Source: an uncultured Streptomyces sp.
GTDB lineage: Bacteria; Actinomycetota; Actinomycetes; Streptomycetales; Streptomycetaceae
DNA: 16,519 nt
Reading direction: 5' to 3'
Assembly: GCA_946480485.1 (NCBI GenBank)
Contig: CAMLJW010000064.1
Location: forward strand, 1-16,519
Under the pieces are notes generated by a model, which had not been told where the DNA came from, searched no databases, and was given only the letters and a program-made list of their open reading frames with translations. This document shows, piece after piece, positions 8,816-15,866 of the stretch. Each line of letters opens with the position of its first letter. The first letter of the stretch is position 1. The position numbers and the translations under genes are program-made.

Positions 8816-9430
8816 ATGCCGAACCAGTCCCGCCCCAAGGTCAAGAAGTCGCGTGCCCTCGGCATCGCGCTGACCCCGAAGGCCGTCAAGTACTTCGAGG
8901 CCCGCCCCTACCCGCCGGGCGAGCACGGCCGCGGCCGCAAGCAGAACTCGGACTACAAGGTCCGTCTGCTCGAGAAGCAGCGCCTGCGCGCGCAGTACGA
9001 CGTGTCCGAGCGCCAGCTCGTCCGCGCCTACGAGCGTGCCGCCAAGACGCAGGGCAAGACCGGTGAGGCCCTGGTCATCGAGCTCGAGCGTCGTCTCGAC
9101 GCGCTGGTCCTGCGTTCGGGCATCGCCCGCACGATCTACCAGGCGCGCCAGATGGTCGTCCACGGCCACATCGAGGTCAACGGCCACAAGGTCGACAAGC
9201 CCTCCTTCCGCGTCAAGCCCGACGACGTCGTGATGGTCCGCGAGCGCAGTCGCGAGAAGTCGCTGTTCCAGGTCGCGCGTGAGGGTGGCTTCGCCCCCGA
9301 CGGCGAGACCCCGCGCTACCTCCAGGTGAACCTCCGCGCCCTGGCCTTCCGCCTGGACCGCGAGCCGAACCGCAAGGAGATCCCGGTGATCTGCGACGAG
9401 CAGCTCGTCGTCGAGTACTACGCCCGCTGA
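8816..9430 (+). CDS. rpsD: 30S ribosomal protein S4
   Basis: A primary 16S rRNA-binding protein of the small subunit, needed early in assembly and for decoding accuracy. The 204-residue length is standard. The N-terminal domain (about 1-92) contains [29 protein letters not shown]. The S4 RNA-binding domain (about 93-155) contains [30 protein letters not shown]. The N-terminal zinc-binding cysteines of C+ S4 proteins are absent, so this is the zinc-independent C-minus form. ATG 8816 follows GAGGTG at the usual distance. Unlike the operons of many bacteria (with rpsM, rpsK, rpoA), rpsD here stands alone, with a long leader before it and a strong terminator after it, so it is a separate transcription unit. 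Confidence 0.98.
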   Translation: MPNQSRPKVKKSRALGIALTPKAVKYFEARPYPPGEHGRGRKQNSDYKVRLLEKQRLRAQYDVSERQLVRAYERAAKTQGKTGEALVIELERRLDALVLRSGIARTIYQARQMVVHGHIEVNGHKVDKPSFRVKPDDVVMVRERSREKSLFQVAREGGFAPDGETPRYLQVNLRALAFRLDREPNRKEIPVICDEQLVVEYYAR

Positions 9431-9476
9431 TTACTCACCGGCGGATGTAGCACCACAGCGCCACCACAGCGCAACA

Positions 9477-9520
9477 GCCCGCCGCCTCCCCGCCCTTCCC
9501 GGGCGGGTGAGGCGGCGGGC
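9477..9520 (+). terminator. Strong intrinsic terminator after rpsD
   Basis: An 11-bp outer stem (9477-9487 with 9510-9520) and a 7-bp inner stem (9489-9495 with 9501-9507) enclose the 5-nt loop TTCCC. TTT follows at once. It lies 46 nt past the rpsD stop and separates rpsD from the DUF948-alaS operon. Confidence 0.93.
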
Positions 9521-9691
9521 TTTCGCGTCCCGGCGTGTTCCCGGCCCGGAACCTGGCTTGGGGACCGGGCACGGAACCCGGCCGCTCGAAGCGCGGACTC
9601 GAAGCGCGGCTCGGCAGGCCGTGGGGCCGGCCGTGCGGCACTCCCCTCCGGGGAAGCCGTCATGCGGTACGGAGCGGCACCCCCGGCGCGA
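9521..9691 (+). other. Gap between rpsD terminator and DUF948 promoter
   Basis: No credible gene. The only structure I see is a tandem direct repeat of CTCGAAGCGCGG (9585-9596 and 9598-9609) and a few short GC palindromes, for example around CCCCTCCGGGG near 9645. Confidence 0.4.
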
Positions 9692-9697
9692 TAGGCT
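9692..9697 (+). promoter_or_regulatory. Candidate promoter -10 for the DUF948-DUF6167-alaS-ruvX operon
   Basis: TAGGCT fits the Streptomyces -10 pattern and would start transcription near 9704, about 45 nt before the DUF948 GTG. The -35 is not recognisable. It is the only promoter-like element between the rpsD terminator and the tightly packed genes that follow. Confidence 0.45.
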
Positions 9698-9748
9698 CGG
9701 GGAACGACTTTTTCGATGTTGAGGCACGATCCAGGGAGCGGGTGCGCA

Positions 9749-10183
9749 GTGTCCGGTGGAGAGGTGGCCGGGATCCTGGTGGCCGTCTTCTGGGCGATCC
9801 TGGTTTCCTTCCTCGCGGTTGCTCTCGCGAGGCTGGCCCAGACGCTCAGGGCGACCACCAAGCTCGTCGCGGACGTGACCGACCAGGCCGTCCCGCTCCT
9901 GGCAGACGCCTCCGCGGCGGTGCGCTCCGCACAGACCCAGATCGACCGGGTCGACGCCATCGCGTCGGACGTCCAGGAGGTCACGTCGAACGCGTCGGCG
10001 CTTTCCACGACCGTCGCTTCCACCTTCGGCGGCCCGCTGGTGAAGGTCGCGGCGTTCGGCTACGGCGTGCGCCGGGCCATCGGCGGCCGCCGGGAGGACG
10101 TGCCCGCCCAGCAGGCGCGGCGTACCGTGATCGTGGGCCGCACCGTCCCGTCCGCGCGCCGCAGGAAGCGGAAGAAGGACTGA
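9749..10183 (+). CDS. DUF948 family membrane protein
   Basis: A 144-residue protein with one N-terminal membrane anchor (about residues 6-28, EVAGILVAVFWAILVSFLAVAL). An amphipathic, coiled-coil-like stretch follows (about 30-95, rich in Ala/Thr/Val/Asp with heptad-like spacing), then a strongly basic tail ending ARRRKRKKD. This is the DUF948 pattern, related to general-stress-type membrane proteins. No biochemical role is established, so none is assigned. GTG 9749 is chosen: AGGGAG (9733-9738) lies 10 nt upstream and the membrane anchor begins directly after it. The frame is open to 9716, but that would add an unlikely hydrophilic leader. Its stop is 7 nt before the DUF6167-like gene, and that gene overlaps alaS, so the three form one operon. 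Confidence 0.88.
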   Translation: MSGGEVAGILVAVFWAILVSFLAVALARLAQTLRATTKLVADVTDQAVPLLADASAAVRSAQTQIDRVDAIASDVQEVTSNASALSTTVASTFGGPLVKVAAFGYGVRRAIGGRREDVPAQQARRTVIVGRTVPSARRRKRKKD

Positions 10184-10190
10184 CGCAGCG

Positions 10191-10547
10191 ATGTTCCGCC
10201 GTACCTTCTGGTTCACCGCCGGCGCAGCCGCCGGAGTGTGGGCCACCACCAAGGTCAACCGCAAGCTCAAGCAGCTGACGCCCGAGAGTCTTGCCGCCCA
10301 GGCGGCCAACAAGGCGGTCGAAGCGGGCCACCGGCTCAAGGACTTCGCGCTAGACGTCCGCGACGGCCTGGCCCAGCGCGAAGCCGAACTGGGCGAGGTA
10401 CTCGGGCTGGGCGACCGGCCGGGGACCGAACTCCCGGCCGCCAGGCGCGTCGCCGCCGTCGAGAACACCGACGCCCCGAAGGGCAGCAAGAACCCGACGC
10501 ACGTCGAGCGGTCGACGTACTCGTACAACCGGAATGAGGACCACTGA
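10191..10547 (+). CDS. Small DUF6167-like protein
   Basis: A 118-residue protein. A short hydrophobic N-terminal segment (about residues 5-20, [16 protein letters not shown]) may anchor it in or on the membrane. An amphipathic helical region (about 22-70, [25 protein letters not shown]) and a polar tail with [10 protein letters not shown] follow. It resembles small actinobacterial proteins grouped as DUF6167 that sit before alaS; the function is unknown. ATG 10191 follows the DUF948 stop by 7 nt, with a weak Shine-Dalgarno sequence (AAGGA near 10174). Its stop shares one base with the alaS start (TGATG, 10545-10549), so alaS translation is probably coupled to it. The family name is from memory and less certain than the gene itself. 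Confidence 0.82.
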   Translation: MFRRTFWFTAGAAAGVWATTKVNRKLKQLTPESLAAQAANKAVEAGHRLKDFALDVRDGLAQREAELGEVLGLGDRPGTELPAARRVAAVENTDAPKGSKNPTHVERSTYSYNRNEDH

Positions 10548-13219
10548 TGGAGTCGGCTGAGATTCGCCGCCGCTGGCTGAGCTTCTTCGAGGAGCGCGGG
10601 CACACCGTCGTTCCGTCGGCGTCGCTCATCGCGGACGACCCGACTCTGCTCCTGGTCAACGCGGGCATGGTCCCCTTCAAGCCGTACTTCCTCGGTGAGG
10701 TCAAGCCGCCCTTCTCGCGCGCCACCAGCGTGCAGAAGTGCGTCCGCACGCCGGACATCGAAGAGGTCGGCAAGACCACGCGCCACGGCACGTTCTTCCA
10801 GATGTGCGGCAACTTCTCCTTCGGCGACTACTTCAAGGAAGGCGCCATCACCTACGCCTGGGAGCTGCTCACCACGCCCCAGGACAAGGGTGGTTACGGG
10901 CTGGACCCGGAGCGCCTGTGGATCACGGTCTACCTTGAGGACGACGAGGCCGAAGCCATCTGGCGCGACAAGATCGGTGTCCCGGCCGAGCGCATCCAGC
11001 GCCTGGGCAAGAAGGACAACTACTGGTCCATGGGCGTCCCGGGCCCGTGCGGACCGTGCTCCGAGATCAATTACGACCGCGGTCCGGAGTTCGGCGAGGA
11101 GGGCGGCCCGGCCGTCAACGACGAGCGGTACGTGGAGATCTGGAACCTGGTCTTCATGCAGTACGAGCGCGGCGAGGGCACCTCGAAGGAGGACTTCCAG
11201 ATCCTTGGCGAGCTCCCGTCGAAGAACATCGACACCGGCCTCGGTATGGAGCGCCTCGCCATGATTCTGCAGGGCGTGCAGAACATGTACGAGATCGACA
11301 CCTCCATGGCCGTCATCAACAAGGCCACCGATCTCACCGGTGTCCGCTACGGCGACGCCAAGGACTCCGACGTCTCGCTCCGCGTGGTCACCGACCACAT
11401 CCGCACGTCCGTGATGCTCATCGGCGACGGTGTCACGCCCGGCAACGAGGGCCGCGGGTACGTGCTGCGCCGCATCATGCGCCGCGCCATCCGCAACATG
11501 CGCCTGCTCGGCGCCACCGGTCCGGTCGTCCAGGACCTCATCGAAGTCGTGATCGGGATGATGGGCCGGCAGTACCCGGAGCTCATCACCGATCGGAAGC
11601 GCATCGAGACCGTGGCCCTCGCCGAGGAGGCAGCCTTCCTCAAGACGCTCAAGGCCGGCACGAACATCCTCGACACCGCCGTCACCGAGACCAAGGCTGT
11701 CGGAGGCAGGGTCCTCCCCGGCGAAAAGGCCTTCCTGCTCCACGACACCTGGGGCTTCCCCATCGACCTCACCCTGGAGATGGCCGCCGAGCAGGGCCTC
11801 CTGGTGGACGAGGACGGCTTCCGGCGTCTGATGAAGGAGCAGCGGGAACGCGCCAAGGCGGACGCCAAGGCCAAGAAGACCGGCCACGCGGACATGGGCG
11901 TCTACCGCGAGATCGCCGACACCTCCGGTGAGACCGACTTCATCGGCTACACCAGCACCGAGGGCGAGTCGCGTGTCGTCGGCATCCTCGTCGAGGGCGT
12001 CTCGTCGCCCGCCGCCACCGAGGGCGACGAGGTCGAGATCGTCCTCGACCGCACGCCGTTCTACGCCGAGGGCGGCGGTCAGATCGGCGACACCGGTCGC
12101 ATCCAGGTCGACTCCGGTGCCGTCATCGAGGTCCGCGACTGCCAGAAGCCGGTCCCGGGCGTGTACGTCCACAAGGGCGTCGTCCAGGTCGGGGAGGTGA
12201 CCGTCGGAGCCTCGGCCCAGGCCGTCATCGACGGACGCCGCCGCAAGGCCATTGCCCGTGCCCACTCGGCCACGCACCTCACGCACCAGGCCCTGCGTGA
12301 CGCCCTCGGCCCGACGGCCGCCCAGGCCGGTTCCGAGAACCAGCCCGGCCGCTTCCGCTTCGACTTCGGCTCCCCGTCCGCCGTGCCCACGGCCGTGATG
12401 ACCGACGTCGAGCAGAAGATCAACGAGGTCCTCGCCCGCGACCTGGACGTCAACGCCGAGATCCTGAGCATCGACGAAGCCAAGAAGCAGGGCGCGATCG
12501 CCGAGTTCGGCGAGAAGTACGGCGAGCGCGTGCGCGTCGTCACCATCGGCGACTTCTCCAAGGAGCTGTGCGGCGGTACGCATGTGCACAACACCGCTCA
12601 GCTCGGCCTGGTGAAGCTCCTCGGCGAGTCGTCGATCGGCTCCGGCGTACGCCGCATCGAGGCATTGGTAGGCGTCGACGCCTACCACTTCCTCGCCCGC
12701 GAGCACACGGTCGTCGCCCAGCTCCAGGAGCTGGTCAAGGGCCGTTCCGAGGAGCTGCCGGAGAAGGTCTCCGCCATGCTCGGCAAGCTGAAGGACGCCG
12801 AGAAGGAGATCGAGAAGTTCCGCGCGGAGAAGGTCCTCCAGGCCGCCGCCGGTCTCGCCCAGGGCGCCAAGGACGTACGCGGTGTCGCTCTCGTCACCGG
12901 CCAGGTCCCGGACGGCACGACCGCCGACGACCTGCGCAGGCTGGTCCTCGATGTGCGCGGCCGCATCCCGGGTGACCGGGCCGCCGTGGTCGCCCTGTTC
13001 ACGACGGTGGGCGGCAAGCCGCTGACGGTCATCGCCACCAACGAGGCCGCCCGCGAGCGCGGCCTCAAGGCTGGCGACCTGGTCCGTACGGCCGCCAAGA
13101 CCCTCGGCGGCGGCGGTGGCGGCAAGCCGGACGTCGCCCAGGGCGGCGGCCAGAACCAGGGCGCCATCGGCGAGGCCGCCGACGCCGTCGAGCGCCTTGT
13201 TGCCGAGACGGCCAAGTGA
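10547..13219 (+). CDS. alaS: Alanyl-tRNA synthetase
   Basis: A class II synthetase that charges tRNA-Ala and hydrolyses mischarged Ser- and Gly-tRNA-Ala. The 890-residue length is complete. In order: catalytic core (about 1-250) with motif 2 [14 protein letters not shown] and motif 3 TGLGMERL; tRNA-recognition domain (to about 460); editing domain with the full zinc set HSATH (His573, His577) and CGGTH (Cys675, His679); and the C-terminal DHHA1/oligomerisation region with a glycine-rich stretch ([18 protein letters not shown]). The start overlaps the preceding stop by 1 nt, with GAGGA (10536-10540) as Shine-Dalgarno sequence. The stop lies in an 18-nt tandem duplication that also contains the ruvX start. 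Nothing in the leader suggests a T-box; regulation is probably at the upstream operon promoter. Confidence 0.98.
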   Translation: MESAEIRRRWLSFFEERGHTVVPSASLIADDPTLLLVNAGMVPFKPYFLGEVKPPFSRATSVQKCVRTPDIEEVGKTTRHGTFFQMCGNFSFGDYFKEGAITYAWELLTTPQDKGGYGLDPERLWITVYLEDDEAEAIWRDKIGVPAERIQRLGKKDNYWSMGVPGPCGPCSEINYDRGPEFGEEGGPAVNDERYVEIWNLVFMQYERGEGTSKEDFQILGELPSKNIDTGLGMERLAMILQGVQNMYEIDTSMAVINKATDLTGVRYGDAKDSDVSLRVVTDHIRTSVMLIGDGVTPGNEGRGYVLRRIMRRAIRNMRLLGATGPVVQDLIEVVIGMMGRQYPELITDRKRIETVALAEEAAFLKTLKAGTNILDTAVTETKAVGGRVLPGEKAFLLHDTWGFPIDLTLEMAAEQGLLVDEDGFRRLMKEQRERAKADAKAKKTGHADMGVYREIADTSGETDFIGYTSTEGESRVVGILVEGVSSPAATEGDEVEIVLDRTPFYAEGGGQIGDTGRIQVDSGAVIEVRDCQKPVPGVYVHKGVVQVGEVTVGASAQAVIDGRRRKAIARAHSATHLTHQALRDALGPTAAQAGSENQPGRFRFDFGSPSAVPTAVMTDVEQKINEVLARDLDVNAEILSIDEAKKQGAIAEFGEKYGERVRVVTIGDFSKELCGGTHVHNTAQLGLVKLLGESSIGSGVRRIEALVGVDAYHFLAREHTVVAQLQELVKGRSEELPEKVSAMLGKLKDAEKEIEKFRAEKVLQAAAGLAQGAKDVRGVALVTGQVPDGTTADDLRRLVLDVRGRIPGDRAAVVALFTTVGGKPLTVIATNEAARERGLKAGDLVRTAAKTLGGGGGGKPDVAQGGGQNQGAIGEAADAVERLVAETAK

Positions 13220-13238
13220 GCCGAGACGGCCAAGTGAG
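13203..13238 (+). repeat. Exact 18-bp tandem duplication across the alaS stop/ruvX start
   Basis: CCGAGACGGCCAAGTGAG occurs at 13203-13220 and again, without a gap, at 13221-13238. A partial third copy (CGGAGACGG, 13239-13247) follows. The first copy holds the alaS stop TGA and an overlapping GTG. The second copy supplies another in-frame GTG for ruvX. The length is a multiple of three, so ruvX stays in frame. Confidence 0.9.
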
Positions 13239-13719
13239 CGGAGACGGACGCGTCATGCGCCGTGGCCGCAGGCTCGCCATCGACGTCGGGGACGCCCGCA
13301 TCGGGGTTGCCTCGTGCGACCCCGACGGGATCCTCGCCACTCCGGTGGAGACCGTGCCGGGCCGCGATGTCCCGGCCGCACATCGGCGGTTGAAGCAGCT
13401 GGTCGACGAGTACGAGCCGATCGAGGTCGTCGTCGGGCTCCCTCGCTCCCTCAAGGGGGGCGAGGGCCCGGCCGCGGTCAAGGTCCGCGCCTTCACCCAA
13501 AAGCTCGCCGGGGAGATAGCCCCCGTTCCGGTGCGGCTCGTGGACGAGAGAATGACCACGGTGACGGCCAGTCAGGGCCTGCGTGCCTCGGGAGTGAGGT
13601 CCAAAAAGGGCCGCTCTGTTATCGATCAAGCAGCCGCCGTGATCATCCTCCAGCAGGCACTCGAATCCGAACGGGTGTCAGGTAAAGCTCCCGGTGAGAC
13701 CGTCGAAGTGGTCATCTGA
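13216..13719 (+). CDS. ruvX: Holliday junction resolvase-like / pre-16S rRNA nuclease YqgF (RuvX)
   Basis: An RNase H-fold nuclease of the YqgF family. In bacteria it is needed for maturation of the 16S rRNA 5' end; the resolvase name came first. From GTG 13216 it has 167 residues. The three acidic active-site positions are visible: Asp23 in [12 protein letters not shown], Glu111 in LVDERMTT and Asp137 in VIDQAAA, with [11 protein letters not shown] between. The start is uncertain. GTG 13216 overlaps the alaS stop by 4 nt (GTGA), the usual coupled arrangement. GTG 13234 is its duplicated copy. ATG 13255 begins [13 protein letters not shown], where family similarity starts, with GGAG (13240-13243) 11 nt upstream. 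All three are in frame. It is the last gene of the alaS operon, or is followed by read-through into mltG. Confidence 0.94.
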   Translation: MSRDGQVSGDGRVMRRGRRLAIDVGDARIGVASCDPDGILATPVETVPGRDVPAAHRRLKQLVDEYEPIEVVVGLPRSLKGGEGPAAVKVRAFTQKLAGEIAPVPVRLVDERMTTVTASQGLRASGVRSKKGRSVIDQAAAVIILQQALESERVSGKAPGETVEVVI

Positions 13720-13841
13720 TCGCGATACGGTAACGTTCCGCGGATGCGGAGGCGTTCGAACAGCTGACGCACACCAGAGAGGCGGACGGAAGCCGAGCCA
13801 CAAGAGCCGCGCGACCGCCGCCTCGCGGCTCTAGGGGATCG
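13720..13841 (+). promoter_or_regulatory. mltG upstream region with candidate promoter and RBS-proximal hairpin
   Basis: The 122-nt gap holds a possible promoter, GTCGAA (13702-13707)-18 nt-TACGGT (13726-13731), which overlaps the end of ruvX. It also holds a perfect 9-bp stem, AGAGCCGCG (13803-13811) with CGCGGCTCT (13824-13832), with a 12-nt loop. The stem ends just before the AGGGGA ribosome site of mltG (13833-13838). The hairpin could terminate the ruvX transcript (no T tract) or affect mltG translation. Confidence 0.45.
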
Positions 13842-15683
13842 ATGACTGAGTATGGCCGGGGCCAAGGCTCCGAACCATGGCATCCGGAGGACCCGTTGTA
13901 CGGGGACGGCGGATGGACAGGACAGGAGGCCGACGCTGCCCAGTCCCCCTACGGCGGCCAGCCGCAGCACTACCCGCAGGAGCCGCAGCAGTCGCAGTAC
14001 GGCAACTGGGGCACCGGTCAGCAGTCCCCCTATGACCAGGGGCAGCAGCACTATCCCCAGGGGCAGCAGCAGTACGGCAGCCAGAATGCGCAGTTCCACG
14101 GCAACCAGGGCAGCCAGAATGCGCAGTTTCACGGCAACCAGGGCAGCCAGAATGCGCAGTTTCACGGCAACCGGGGCAACCAGGACCCGCAGTTTCACGG
14201 CAACCGGGGCAACCAGGACCCGCAGTTTCACGGCAACCGGGGCGTCCAGGACCCGCAGTTCCACGGCAACCAGGGCGGCCGGCAGTACAACGGCGGTTGG
14301 GACACCGGGCAGCACACCCACGCCCCGTACGCCGCAGGCCCCGACGCCCCGTACGGAGTCCGGCAAGGCGAGTACGGCGGTCAGCAGCCCGACTACTACG
14401 GCTCTCCCGACGCGTACCCGCCGCCGGAGCCGCCGAGCCGACGCCATGTCGAACCGGAGCCGCAGACCGACTGGGACCCGGGCCCAGACCAGGGCGAGCA
14501 CGCCTTCTTCGCGGGCGGTGACGACGATGACGACGACTTCGACGACGACTCGTCGGACCGCGGGCGCCGCAGAGGCAAGGGTGGCAAGGGAAAAAAAGGC
14601 GGCAAGAAGCGCCGCAGTGGCTGCACCTGCCTGGTCATGACGCTCGTCCTGGCCGGTGGGCTCGGCGGCATCGGTTATTACGGCTATCAGTTCTACCAGG
14701 ATCGTTTCGGCAAGGCGCCGGACTACTCGGGGGACGGCACGAGCGAGACGGTGACCGTCACCGTCCCCCAGGGAGCGGTCGGCTCTGCCATCGGCCAGGC
14801 TCTGAAGGGCAAGGGTGTCGTCAAGAGTGTCGACGCCTTCGTGGCCGCGCAGGCACAGAATCCGAAGGGTGAAAGGATCCAGGCGGGCGTTTACACGCTC
14901 AACAAGGAAATGTCCGCCGCGAGTGCTGTCGAGCTGATGCTCAGCCCCGAGAGCCGTAACAACCTGGTCATTGCCGAGGGTCGGCGCAATGCCCAGGTGT
15001 ACGAGCTGATCGACAAACGCCTTGATCTCAAGGCGGGCACCACGAAGGCGGTCGCGAAGAAGGAATGGCGCACGCTCGGTCTTCCGGACTGGGCGAACAC
15101 GAAGGAACTCAAGGACCCGCTGGAAGGGTTCCTCTACCCGGCCGCCTATCCCGTCTCCAAGCACATGAAGCCAAAGGAAGTCCTGCAGGAGATGGTGGCG
15201 CACGCCACGCAGAAGTACGACGAGCTCGGCCTGGAGTCGAAGGCCGAAGACTTGCACCTGAAGGGCCCGCTGCAGGTCCTCACGGTAGCGAGCCTTGTCC
15301 AGGCCGAGGGCAAGACGCACGACGACTTCCGCAAGATGGCCGAGGTCGTCTACAACCGTCTCAAGCCCACCAACACGGAGACCAACCAGCTGCTCCAGTT
15401 CGACTCGACCTTCAACTACCTGAAGGGCGAGAGCAACATCAATATCAGCGAGTCCGAGATCAACAGCTACAGGGACCCGTACAACACCTACAACGAAAAA
15501 GGTCTGCCGCCCGGTCCGATCGGCAATCCCGGTGATGAGGCCCTGAAGGCGGCGTTGAATCCGACGCACGTCGGCTGGATCTATTTCGTGGCGACCGACG
15601 GTGTGAAGAAGACCGAATTCGCCAAGACCTACGCCGAGTTCCAGAGGCTCAAGGAGAAGTTCAACGAAAGCTCGGGCTACTGA
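13842..15683 (+). CDS. mltG: Endolytic peptidoglycan transglycosylase MltG (YceG family) with long Q/N-rich cytoplasmic tail
   Basis: A membrane-bound lytic transglycosylase that cleaves inside new glycan strands and so sets their length. The 613-residue protein is far longer than the E. coli enzyme (about 340) because of a cytoplasmic tail of about 260 residues. The tail is rich in Gln, Gly, Tyr and Asn and includes six 11-residue repeats (79-144). It ends in an acidic run (Asp227-232 and 234-236) and a Lys/Arg/Gly run (about 240-258). One membrane segment follows (about 263-285), then a LysM-like region (about 302-360) and the catalytic YceG domain. Glu489 in LVQAEGK aligns with the second Glu of the E. 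coli VEKET motif; the first is Gln here. NTYNEKGLPPGPIGNPG is the family signature. ATG 13842 follows AGGGGA. The function is firm; the role of the tail is unknown. Confidence 0.95.
   Translation: MTEYGRGQGSEPWHPEDPLYGDGGWTGQEADAAQSPYGGQPQHYPQEPQQSQYGNWGTGQQSPYDQGQQHYPQGQQQYGSQNAQFHGNQGSQNAQFHGNQGSQNAQFHGNRGNQDPQFHGNRGNQDPQFHGNRGVQDPQFHGNQGGRQYNGGWDTGQHTHAPYAAGPDAPYGVRQGEYGGQQPDYYGSPDAYPPPEPPSRRHVEPEPQTDWDPGPDQGEHAFFAGGDDDDDDFDDDSSDRGRRRGKGGKGKKGGKKRRSGCTCLVMTLVLAGGLGGIGYYGYQFYQDRFGKAPDYSGDGTSETVTVTVPQGAVGSAIGQALKGKGVVKSVDAFVAAQAQNPKGERIQAGVYTLNKEMSAASAVELMLSPESRNNLVIAEGRRNAQVYELIDKRLDLKAGTTKAVAKKEWRTLGLPDWANTKELKDPLEGFLYPAAYPVSKHMKPKEVLQEMVAHATQKYDELGLESKAEDLHLKGPLQVLTVASLVQAEGKTHDDFRKMAEVVYNRLKPTNTETNQLLQFDSTFNYLKGESNINISESEINSYRDPYNTYNEKGLPPGPIGNPGDEALKAALNPTHVGWIYFVATDGVKKTEFAKTYAEFQRLKEKFNESSGY
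14076..14273 (+). repeat. Six tandem 33-bp repeats inside mltG
   Basis: Copies start at 14076, 14109, 14142, 14175, 14208 and 14241. The encoded unit is G-[SNV]-Q-[ND]-[AP]-Q-F-H-G-N-[QR]. Copies 1-3 (GSQNAQFHGN) and 4-6 (G[NV]QDPQFHGN) form two subfamilies with almost identical bases. This is the sign of recent slippage or unequal exchange. Confidence 0.95.
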
Positions 15684-15697
15684 CGCCCGCCGGCCTG

Positions 15698-15751
15698 CGA
15701 TTCCGTGAGTCTCCTGCCGTCGTGAACCTCGGCCGGCCGCTTCCGGAATCG
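15698..15751 (+). terminator. Weak candidate terminator after mltG
   Basis: CGATTCCG (15698-15705) can pair with CGGAATCG (15744-15751) around a 38-nt loop that contains the palindrome GGCCGGCC. It starts 15 nt past the mltG stop. The large loop and lack of a T tract make it doubtful. Confidence 0.3.
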
Positions 15752-15829
15752 TCAGTGCTCCTGTGCCGGCTTCCATGCTTTCTGGATCCAGTCGGCTTCG
15801 GACATAAATCGGCCGCCCACGTGCTGATC

Positions 15830-15835
15830 TATAGT
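15830..15835 (+). promoter_or_regulatory. Candidate aroE promoter -10
   Basis: TATAGT fits the TANNNT pattern, 31 nt before the aroE GTG, so transcription would start near 15842. No clear -35 is visible. A 10-bp palindrome, CTGGATCCAG (15782-15791), lies about 40 nt upstream. Confidence 0.45.
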
Positions 15836-15866
15836 GACCGGGAATGAATCTCGTGGAGGTCCTGCA

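Noticed and set aside
9585..9609. Tandem CTCGAAGCGCGG repeat as an operator or mobile-element trace
   Set aside because: Two short copies in a GC-rich spacer with no flanking structure; chance or simple slippage explains them.
9431..12706. A 1091-residue open frame on the minus strand opposite rpsD's end, the DUF genes and alaS
   Set aside because: It is the codon-position shadow of high-GC genes. It runs across the rpsD terminator and three well-identified plus-strand genes, and its sequence is low-complexity Asp/Val/Leu/Gly/Ala without a known motif.
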